DNA from: MED-G105 sp039819085
GTDB taxonomy: Bacteria; Pseudomonadota; Alphaproteobacteria; Caulobacterales; Parvularculaceae
Length of the DNA stretch: 64,000 bases
Direction: 5' to 3'
Assembly: GCA_039819085.1 (NCBI GenBank)
Contig: JBCBSQ010000005.1
Span: 111,938 to 175,937, forward strand
Shown here one piece after another: positions 57,545-64,000 of this stretch. Under the pieces are notes generated by a model. That model was not told where the DNA came from, ran no database searches, and saw only the letters and a program-made list of their open reading frames with translations. Position 1 is the first letter of the stretch. Every line of letters begins with the position of its first letter. A program made the position numbers and the translations under genes.

Positions 57545-59092
57545 TTAGCCCGGAACGTAGGCCGCCTTCCATTTGTCGATCTCCGCCATAAAGCCGGCGA
57601 CTAGTTCGGCGTGGGCGTCGACGACGTTCGCCGTCTGGCCCGGATCCTCGACCATGTCATAGAGCGCCATCTCGTCGCTCGCCGGCAGCCAGACGAAATG
57701 CCAGCGCCGGTCGCGTACGTAATAGGCCTCGTCATTGCGGCCCATAAGGTCCGTCGCATCGGAAATGCGGTTGCCGAGATAATCGCTGTCGGCGCGGTGC
57801 TGCGTGGTGCGGCCGATGAGGTAATCGCGGGCGTCAATCGGCTCGCCCTCCATCAGCGGCTTCAGCGAATAGCCGGGCAGGCCCGCCGGCGCGTCGACCC
57901 CGGCGTAGTCGAGGATTGTCGGGACAAGATCGATGGCGCTGACGAGCGCGTCGTCATTGCGAGCGGCGTCGATCTTCGCTGGCCAGTGGAAAAAGATCGG
58001 AGTGCGGAAAGCCGTTTCAAATACCGAGAGTTTCCCGCGGACGCCGCCATTGGAATAAAGGTCGCGGTCGTCCTTGTATTCCGCCGTCGGCGGCTGCTCC
58101 CAGCCATTGTCATTGACGAAGACGATAAGCGTGTTTTCGAGGACGCCTTCGGCGTCGAGCTTGGCGACGAGTTCGCCAATGCCATGGTCGAACCAGGTGA
58201 TGTTGCCGTAATAGTCTTTCGCGCTTTCCGAGAACGCCTTGTCTTCATAGTGGCCGCGGTGCTCCGGTGGCGGATTAAGCGGTGTGTGCGGCAGGGACGG
58301 TCCGTACCAGATGTAAAAGGGCCGCTCCTTGTTGTCTTCGATGAAATCCATGACCGGGGCCATCGTGGTGCGGCCGAGTTCAATCCCGTCGCCCCCCATA
58401 AACTGGAAGAACCAGCCTTCCTTCGAGACGTCTTCCGCACGCCAGCCCGCCGCCATGCCTTCATCGAAGCCGCCATTATCGTAGGCGCCTTCCCACCATT
58501 TGCCGCCCTGAAAGCTGACATAGCCTTTCTCTTTCAGGAGGACCGGCAGGGTCTCGAACTCGCTCATCAGGGTGGTCTCAAGCGCGAGCCGCCGCGCGCC
58601 CTGCTCCTGCGGCGGCGCGGCCTGGTAGGCAGCGTCCTCGGCGATCCGGGCCTCAATGCGTTGATCGAGCCAGCTTTGGTACTGAACCGGATAAAGGCCC
58701 GTCATCAGCGTTTGCAGCGCCGGGCGGCAATGGTTTGCGGTCACGTGGGCGATGGTGAAAAGCGCGCCTTCCGTAGCCAGACGATCAAGGTTCGGCGTGA
58801 CCACGTTCGGATCGCCCAGGAAGCCGTAATAGGGCCAGCCATGATCGTCGCCGACGATAAGGACGATATTGGGCGGGCGCGCCTCGTGGCGATCCTCGGG
58901 GCGCTGGTCGACGCCGGCGTCATCCGCCGGCGTCTCCGGCTGGGCCCGCTCAACGACTTTAGACGCCGCCGTCGGCTGCTCGCCCCCGCCGCATGCGCTG
59001 AGCGTCAGCAAGGCGGCCGCCAGCCCACTTGCTGCAAAAAATGCAAAAACTGGCCGGCTGCGCGTGGCGAGCCCTTGCGTCACGAAATTCAT
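57545..59092 (-). CDS. Sulfatase-family lipoprotein with altered signature
   Basis: A 515-residue alkaline-phosphatase-fold protein. Lipobox SAC at Cys34 anchors it. The metal site is Asp82-Asp83 (VGDDHG), Cys122 would be converted to formylglycine, but the motif reads C-R-P-A-L-Q-T-L-M-T-G: the Arg expected at 126 (C-x-P-x-R) is Leu. The rest is intact: LPHTPLNPP, VFVNDNGW and GVRGKLSVFE. Type I sulfatases hydrolyse sulfate esters of polysaccharides, fitting a marine bacterium. With Arg lost, maturation by formylglycine generation may be impaired, so it may be inactive or act on another ester. An FGE-like protein in this window lacks the FGE cysteines, so it does not supply the maturation. 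Confidence 0.85.
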   Translation of the reverse strand: MNFVTQGLATRSRPVFAFFAASGLAAALLTLSACGGGEQPTAASKVVERAQPETPADDAGVDQRPEDRHEARPPNIVLIVGDDHGWPYYGFLGDPNVVTPNLDRLATEGALFTIAHVTANHCRPALQTLMTGLYPVQYQSWLDQRIEARIAEDAAYQAAPPQEQGARRLALETTLMSEFETLPVLLKEKGYVSFQGGKWWEGAYDNGGFDEGMAAGWRAEDVSKEGWFFQFMGGDGIELGRTTMAPVMDFIEDNKERPFYIWYGPSLPHTPLNPPPEHRGHYEDKAFSESAKDYYGNITWFDHGIGELVAKLDAEGVLENTLIVFVNDNGWEQPPTAEYKDDRDLYSNGGVRGKLSVFETAFRTPIFFHWPAKIDAARNDDALVSAIDLVPTILDYAGVDAPAGLPGYSLKPLMEGEPIDARDYLIGRTTQHRADSDYLGNRISDATDLMGRNDEAYYVRDRRWHFVWLPASDEMALYDMVEDPGQTANVVDAHAELVAGFMAEIDKWKAAYVPG

Positions 59093-59260
59093 TCGACGGC
59101 TCCTGGGTCTTCTCGCCTCCTTTTTCCCCGCAATGAGTGCCTAGTTCAACTGTGAGCCACAGTCCCGGGAATTCGACGACAAAGGGCAGGTTTTTGCAAA
59201 AAAATGTAACATAGCTGACAATCAGGGTGTGAGCGACTCGCTTGCTGGCGCTGAATGCGC

Positions 59261-60247
59261 CTAGTCCCTGATGTCGAGGCTGATCGGGAAATGGTCTGAC
59301 GCCGCGCGCAGTTCTTCTTTCAGAGCGCCCGCCTCGTCGTCTTCGAATGGGTTCCAGACCCGATGGGGCGTCTCGCCGCTGGTCTTCACACCTTTCGAGA
59401 CGAGGATGTGGTCGATCAGGACATTCACTGGTTTTTCCGTAAACTGATCGACGAACCGGGCGGAGGAGGGCGTCCAGCCGAAACGGCCGAACGTCGGCTT
59501 GCCGGCGTAGTTTCGCAGGATGGCGTCGGGATCGAAGGCGTCCCCCATAATGAGCTCCACCCCGCTTTTGGCGTATCGGAATTCGTAATAGTCCATGCCC
59601 GGACCGTCATTGACGTCGCCCATCACGACGACGTCGTCGCCGTCGCGCAGCATGGCGTCGACGCGACGGCGCACGGACGTCGCTTCGGCGATGATCTTCA
59701 GGCGATTGCGCCTCGACGCCCGCTCCCAATTGAGCCGGTCCATATTGGAGAAGATCCCCTTCGACTTGATATGGACGACAATGATCCGCAACTTCCGGCC
59801 GGAGCGCTTCGACGTCGCCTCCACTTCAAGCGGCGGGCGGTAGTGGCGATAGATCTCGCGAATGCCGTCATCGTCGCTGTCGATCTCGAAAGGCTGGTCG
59901 AAGGCGGGATTGCGCGCCGTCGCTCGGCCCTTCTTCGTCGTCACAGCGACGACGTCCGGGTCGTACATGGCGATGATTTCCTGACGTCCTTGCGAGGGAA
60001 CGCCGATGAGGGCTTTGCGCGTTCGAAGGCCATACTCCTTCGCAAACGCCTGGACCTTTTTCGGGCCGCTCTGCGCGCCGCCGGAGTTCGGGCCTTCCAC
60101 AAGCCCAATGAAGTCGGCGTCCATCAGGCGAAACGCGTCTGCAATCGCGTCAAGGCGTTTGCCCGTCTCCGCGCCGGTCTTCAGCTCATTCTTGCTTGTG
60201 AAGAGATCGTCGAACCACTTCACATTGTAGGTCGCCAGCCGGATCAT
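59261..60247 (-). CDS. Endonuclease/exonuclease/phosphatase-family protein
   Basis: A 328-residue protein of the EEP fold. It starts MIRLATYNVKWFDDL with an Asn ligand, has Glu in FIGLVEG, the HIKSKG motif, GDVNDGPG and a final SDHFPI with the catalytic His. The ATG at 60247 has GGGGGAA upstream. The family cleaves phosphodiesters (nucleases, phosphatases, sphingomyelinases). No signal peptide is seen, so it should be cytoplasmic. The substrate is unknown. It is followed downstream on the strand by the sulfatase. Confidence 0.87.
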   Translation of the reverse strand: MIRLATYNVKWFDDLFTSKNELKTGAETGKRLDAIADAFRLMDADFIGLVEGPNSGGAQSGPKKVQAFAKEYGLRTRKALIGVPSQGRQEIIAMYDPDVVAVTTKKGRATARNPAFDQPFEIDSDDDGIREIYRHYRPPLEVEATSKRSGRKLRIIVVHIKSKGIFSNMDRLNWERASRRNRLKIIAEATSVRRRVDAMLRDGDDVVVMGDVNDGPGMDYYEFRYAKSGVELIMGDAFDPDAILRNYAGKPTFGRFGWTPSSARFVDQFTEKPVNVLIDHILVSKGVKTSGETPHRVWNPFEDDEAGALKEELRAASDHFPISLDIRD

Positions 60248-60411
60248 CGATTCCCCCATTTGTCCGATGCGGGGGCGAGCATACGCCAAAAGCGCGCCTT
60301 TTGGCGCGCCTTGTCTGCCGCCGTAGCGCTTTGCGCTGCGGGAGGCGGAGCGCTAAGATATCTCTCGGGCGATGCGCAATTGAAGCCGGTATCGAAGGGG
60401 ACGGGACGGCC

Positions 60412-61104
60412 ATGGATCGCGAACGGTTTGATCGGGAGGAGCGCGATAACCTGACGCGCCCAATCCTGGCGATTATTCTGATACTCCTGCTGCTTGTGGT
60501 CTTTATCTTCTGGCGCGGCGCGCAGCTTGCGGAAGCTGAAAGCGCGCCCGAGCCAGCGCTCGCCCCGATCGTCGAACCGACTGCGCCCGATCCAGAGCCA
60601 GCGCCTGACCCTAAGCCGGAACCCGCGCCAGCGCCTGAGCCGGATCCCATCCCGGAACCTGAACCCGCAATTGACCCTGAACCTCTCGCGGCGCCGGTCG
60701 AGCCCGAGCCTGAAGCCCCGCCGCCACCCATTGAGGAGCCGGCGCCCGCGCCGCCGCCGCCCCCGGACCCGATTCAGGCGACCGTCTATTTCGAGCTGAT
60801 GTCGGCCAAGCTGACATTGGAGGCGCAAGACCTGCTCGCCGCCAGCTTCGCAGATGCCGACTGGGGCGCGGCGTCGTCGATCTCGGTCGAGGGGTTCACG
60901 GACACCGCCGGCGCTGTCGACTATAATGTAGCGTTGTCGCGCGCGCGGGCCGGCGCCGTTCGCGCCGCGCTCATCGCCGCCGGCGCGCCGTCGCCAGCGA
61001 TAGACATGAGCTGGTATGGCGAAACGCGGCTTGCGACCGAAACGCCCGACGGCGTGCGCGAGCCGCTAAATCGCCGTGCGTCTGTCACGATCCGTTTCGA
61101 CTGA
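60412..61104 (+). CDS. OmpA-domain protein with Pro/Glu-rich linker
   Basis: A 230-residue envelope protein. One membrane helix (about 17-38), then a long proline/glutamate-rich repetitive linker (about 45-120, EP and AP repeats similar to TonB) and an OmpA-type domain (about 122-230: QATVYFELMSAKLTLEAQ start, VEGFTDTAG, NVALSRARAGAVRAALIAAG, NRRASVTIRF). The linker would span the periplasm and the OmpA part would bind peptidoglycan. The start at 60412 avoids an unlikely Arg-rich leader. The 3' end overlaps the convergent GNAT gene by 39 bases. Confidence 0.87.
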   Translation: MDRERFDREERDNLTRPILAIILILLLLVVFIFWRGAQLAEAESAPEPALAPIVEPTAPDPEPAPDPKPEPAPAPEPDPIPEPEPAIDPEPLAAPVEPEPEAPPPPIEEPAPAPPPPPDPIQATVYFELMSAKLTLEAQDLLAASFADADWGAASSISVEGFTDTAGAVDYNVALSRARAGAVRAALIAAGAPSPAIDMSWYGETRLATETPDGVREPLNRRASVTIRFD

Positions 61105-61617
61105 GACCGGCCGACGCATCACCACAAGGGCGAATTGACGGCCGCGAATCGGCGTCCAGATGAACCGCCGATGGCGAAAGCCGAGACCAGCGTAAAAGCC
61201 TTCCGCCATAAGGGTCGATTGGCATTCGAAATAATCGAGGCCAGCGGCTTCCGCCTGATCGCGACACCGCTGGAAGAGCGCCTTGCCGACGCCCTGACCA
61301 GCGACCTCCGGATGGGTTGCGAACTGGCGCAAATGGGCGCAGCGGCCGACTTCTAGAGCATTGCGTCCGACAGGCGTCGGCGGCCCGTCGCTCCAGCCGC
61401 CGCAGCCGACGATGCGGTCGCCGCTCGTCGCCACGTGAAATCGGCCAGACATGATCAGGCGCAGATTGCCCTCGGCGACCGTCGGGATGACCCGCGCAAG
61501 CGTTTCGGGCGCGTAGTATCCTTTCAGTCCGACGTCGTAGGCCGCCCGCAGCATGCGCCGCAGTTCGCCGAGGTCGCCCGGCCGCGCCTCGCGCAGGTCG
61601 ATTTGGGTCGTCGCCAT
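61066..61617 (-). CDS. GNAT-family N-acetyltransferase
   Basis: A 183-residue acetyltransferase. The acetyl-CoA loop is HPEVAGQGVGKALFQRC (R/Q-x-x-G-x-G/A, residues about 104-120), preceded by the LRQFAT strand and followed by YAGLGFRHRR. The ATG at 61617 lies inside the N-terminal extension of a long frame and begins the TTQIDLREARPGD strand typical of GNATs. The acceptor is unknown. It overlaps the OmpA-domain gene at the 3' end and is divergent from the M1 peptidase gene. Confidence 0.88.
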   Translation of the reverse strand: MATTQIDLREARPGDLGELRRMLRAAYDVGLKGYYAPETLARVIPTVAEGNLRLIMSGRFHVATSGDRIVGCGGWSDGPPTPVGRNALEVGRCAHLRQFATHPEVAGQGVGKALFQRCRDQAEAAGLDYFECQSTLMAEGFYAGLGFRHRRFIWTPIRGRQFALVVMRRPVSVETDRDRRTAI

Positions 61618-61724
61618 TGGTCGATCATGACGCAATTTCCGTCGTCGGCAATACGCGGCGCAGCGCGCCCGATTGGTGTGCGCCGCGTCTTGGGCTAGCG
61701 TCACCGATCATCAGGAGACCGCCT

Positions 61725-63716
61725 ATGACCTCGTCTTTCCGCCTGCCTTTCGTCGTTTCTAGCGCACTCGCTCTCCTGGCGTCCGGCTGCGGCGGCGCGC
61801 CGGAGGAAGACCATTCGGCCTCAGCGGCGCCACAGGCCGAGGTGAGCCCGACCGAGCCGGCGCCAGCGCCCGACGCCCCCGATCTCGACCTTTTCGATCC
61901 TGAGAGCGCCGACCGGTTGGACCATTTCTCCTACGCCAATTTCGATGAGATCGCGGTGCGCGAGATCGCGCTTGATCTGACGCTTGATTTCGAAGCGCGG
62001 GTCATGCGGGGGCGCGCGACGCTCTCGCTTGAGCGCCTCGACCCTTCAGCGACGCGGCTAGTTCTTGATACGGATGATCTTGTGATCGGCTCAGTCGAGG
62101 TGTTGAACGACGACGCCGCATGGGCGCCGGCCGCGCATCTTCTCGGCGACGATGATCCCGTCCTCGGGGCCAAGCTTGAAATTGACCTGCCGATTGGCGC
62201 TGAGGCGGTGAGGATTTCCTACGAGACAGATCCCGGCGCGGCGGGCTTGCAGTGGCTGAGTCCGGAGCAAACAGCGAGCGACGATACGCCATTTGTCTAC
62301 AGTCAGGCGCAGGCCATTCACGCCCGCTCTATGGCGCCGTTGCAGGACACGCCGGGTCTGCGCGTTTCCTATAAGGCGACGATCCGGGTTGAAGGCGCTG
62401 ATCCGAGCAAGATCCTTGTGCTGATGGGCGCTGCGCAAGACCCGGACGGCGTACGCGACGGCGAGTTCACGTTCGATATGCCGCAGCCCGTCCCGCCATA
62501 CCTTATCGCCATTGCGGCGGGTGATATCGTCTTTAGAGAGATCAACGAAACGATCGGCGTCTATGGCGAGCCCTATATCGTCGAAGCGGCGGCTGACGAA
62601 TTCGCTGAAACGCCGAAGATGGAGGAGATCGCCGAGCGTTTGTACGGGCCCTATCGCTGGGGGCGCTATGACATGATTGTCCTGCCGCCGAGCTTTCCCT
62701 TTGGCGGTATGGAAAACCCGCGTCTTTCATTCCTGACGCCGACTCTCGTTGCCGGCGACCGTAGTCTGACGAATGTCGTCGCGCATGAGCTCGCCCATTC
62801 CTGGTCCGGCAATCTCGTGACCAACGCCACCTGGCGCGACGCGTGGCTGAATGAGGGGTTCACGTCCTATGTGGAAAACAGGATCATGGAGGAGCTTTAC
62901 GGGCCCGAGCGGGCGTCGATGGAGCGCGCGCTGGATCTCGCCTCCCTGCGCGGAGAGATCGACGCGATGGAGGACAAATCTCTCTCCCAGCTGAAGCTGC
63001 CGGCGTCAATTCCGTCGACCGATGCGGCCTTCACCCTCGTTGCGTACATCAAAGGCATGTTCTTCCTGAAGCGTCTGGAGGAGGCGTTTGGACGCGAGGC
63101 GTTTGATCCCTTCCTGAAGGCCTATTTCGACAAGTTCGCTTTCAAGTCGGTGGTGACGGAGGATTTCCTGGCGTTTCTGAAGGCGGAGCTGATGGCGGAC
63201 CAGCCGAACGCCGTCTCCGAAGAGGAGATCGCTGAATGGGTGCTGGGGCCCGGATTGCCGGAGACGATCGAAGATCCGGTGTCGGATCGTTTCGCGAAGG
63301 TGACGCTGCAGCAGGCCGAATGGCTCGCAGGTTCGCTGGCGGCGGCGGATATCGACGCGTCGAACTGGACGACGCATGAGTGGCTGCACTTCATCAACAC
63401 ATTGCCTGACGCAATGAAAGATGCGCAGTTCGCCGATCTGGACGCCGCGTTTTCGTTTACCGGAACGCGCAATGCCGAAACGGCCTTCGCCTGGTACATG
63501 AAAGCGATTCCCGCCGGATATGAGCCGGCTTTTCCCGCGCTTGAGGATTTCCTGATGAGGGTCGGGCGCGGCAAGTTTATTTATCGTCTGTATGCGGCGT
63601 TGCAGGAGAGCGAATCGCGCCGTGGGTGGGCGCGGGAGGTCTATCAACGCGCGCGGGCAGGCTACCATCCGATCGCGCAGCGGCGGATTGACGGCGTTCT
63701 GGCGTCGGGAGGCTGA
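61725..63716 (+). CDS. M1-family metallopeptidase, leukotriene A4 hydrolase-like, lipoprotein
   Basis: A 663-residue zinc aminopeptidase. It carries a lipobox (ASGC) and a Pro/Ala/Asp-rich linker. The M1 set is complete: GGMEN (about residue 325), HELAHSW (zinc HExxH, about 348) and the downstream WLNEGFTSYVE with the third zinc ligand Glu. The C-terminal helical domain resembles leukotriene A4 hydrolase. It would remove N-terminal residues of peptides in the periplasm. The ATG at 61725 has CAGGAGA upstream. The next gene, dapB, begins 5 bases after its stop. Confidence 0.92.
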   Translation: MTSSFRLPFVVSSALALLASGCGGAPEEDHSASAAPQAEVSPTEPAPAPDAPDLDLFDPESADRLDHFSYANFDEIAVREIALDLTLDFEARVMRGRATLSLERLDPSATRLVLDTDDLVIGSVEVLNDDAAWAPAAHLLGDDDPVLGAKLEIDLPIGAEAVRISYETDPGAAGLQWLSPEQTASDDTPFVYSQAQAIHARSMAPLQDTPGLRVSYKATIRVEGADPSKILVLMGAAQDPDGVRDGEFTFDMPQPVPPYLIAIAAGDIVFREINETIGVYGEPYIVEAAADEFAETPKMEEIAERLYGPYRWGRYDMIVLPPSFPFGGMENPRLSFLTPTLVAGDRSLTNVVAHELAHSWSGNLVTNATWRDAWLNEGFTSYVENRIMEELYGPERASMERALDLASLRGEIDAMEDKSLSQLKLPASIPSTDAAFTLVAYIKGMFFLKRLEEAFGREAFDPFLKAYFDKFAFKSVVTEDFLAFLKAELMADQPNAVSEEEIAEWVLGPGLPETIEDPVSDRFAKVTLQQAEWLAGSLAAADIDASNWTTHEWLHFINTLPDAMKDAQFADLDAAFSFTGTRNAETAFAWYMKAIPAGYEPAFPALEDFLMRVGRGKFIYRLYAALQESESRRGWAREVYQRARAGYHPIAQRRIDGVLASGG

Positions 63717-63721
63717 ACGGC

Positions 63722-64000
63722 ATGGCGCCGCATCTAGTCGCAATCGCAGGCGCCGCGGGGCGGATGGGCGCCGCCATCGCGCGGGAGGCGGCGAACGATC
63801 CGCGCGTCGCCGTCGCCGCCGCGATCGAAGCGCCCGGCCACCCTGCGCTTGGGAAGGATGTGGGCGATGCGGCGGAAATCGACGCGATCAGTGTCCCAAT
63901 CGTCACCGCGGATGACGTCGCGCTCGGGCGGGAAATCTGCGTCATCGACTTTTCGCTCGCCGCGGCCGCGGCCGAAAACGCCGACCGCGCGGCCGCCGCC
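63722..64000 (+). CDS. dapB: 4-hydroxy-tetrahydrodipicolinate reductase DapB (3' end outside window)
   Basis: The first 93 residues of DapB are present. The NAD(P)-binding motif GAAGRMGAAIA is at residues 9-19, with the downstream VIDFS strand (about 75-79). It converts the dihydrodipicolinate precursor on the lysine and meso-diaminopimelate route, which feeds peptidoglycan. The ATG at 63722 starts only 5 bases after the M1 peptidase stop. The frame runs off the right edge. Confidence 0.93.
   Translation, partial: MAPHLVAIAGAAGRMGAAIAREAANDPRVAVAAAIEAPGHPALGKDVGDAAEIDAISVPIVTADDVALGREICVIDFSLAAAAAENADRAAAA

Noticed and set aside
48062..59092. A sulfatase and its formylglycine-generating partner in one window
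   Set aside because: The FGE-fold protein lacks the copper cysteines and carries a TIR-like and transmembrane part, and it lies 8 kb away; it is unlikely to mature the sulfatase.
1..64000. Prophage, insertion sequence or CRISPR array
   Set aside because: No transposase, integrase, capsid or cas gene, and no regularly spaced repeat array was seen.

Overview
The window is GC-rich, densely coded DNA from an alphaproteobacterial chromosome, most likely a Caulobacterales, Parvularculales or Hyphomonadaceae-type marine lineage. The evidence is a CckA-type cell-cycle kinase, a TimA/Tim44-like protein, the order dnaQ - secB - fxsA - tim44 - mltA - smr - hslU ... hslV - hisB - hisH - hisA - hisF - hisE, a dnaK - dnaJ ... 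dapB segment, and a protein pair of the Hyphomonas HNE_0200 type. No rRNA, insertion sequence, integrase, prophage or CRISPR array is visible. One tRNA (Leu, CAA) is present.

Layout. 0-11.7 kb: NfeD/slipin pair, a large TonB-dependent receptor with a clean terminator, a TusA-like protein, a Sel1/peptidoglycan-binding protein followed by a beta-helix protein, tRNA-Leu, exoD, dsbB, coq7 and an AlkB-type alkane hydroxylase behind a palindromic operator. 11.7-19.5 kb: an uncharacterised proteasome-like Ntn-hydrolase with a small companion, a DUF302 lipoprotein, a patatin phospholipase, the CckA-like hybrid kinase and a DnaQ-type exonuclease. 19.4-38 kb: the conserved secB-to-his block (protein export, murein lysis, HslVU protease, histidine biosynthesis). 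It is interrupted by genes that look like later arrivals: a membrane-anchored prephenate-dehydratase-like protein and a Nudix hydrolase before hslU, about 4.5 kb of cargo separating hslU from hslV, and a CYTH/CHAD gene between hisA and hisF.

38-51 kb: Tat-signal SDR, dienelactone-hydrolase-like protein, adenosine-kinase-like enzyme, AmpG permease, TadG-like von Willebrand protein, a hybrid histidine kinase with an internal 27-bp duplication, ComM, a TIR-like/transmembrane/FGE-fold protein and two membrane proteins. 51.5-64 kb: dnaK and dnaJ, an A+T-rich orphan, small conserved proteins, a sulfatase with an altered signature, an EEP-fold hydrolase, an OmpA-domain protein, a GNAT, an M1 metallopeptidase and the start of dapB.

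The most interesting items are the proteasome-like hydrolase (T1/D17/K36 geometry), the prephenate-dehydratase-like membrane protein that keeps the Thr-Arg-Phe motif, the TIR-like/FGE fusion, and the cargo island that splits hslVU. Calls rest on reading motifs and gene order; no database search was run. Start codons were moved inward where a ribosome binding site or signal peptide supported it.
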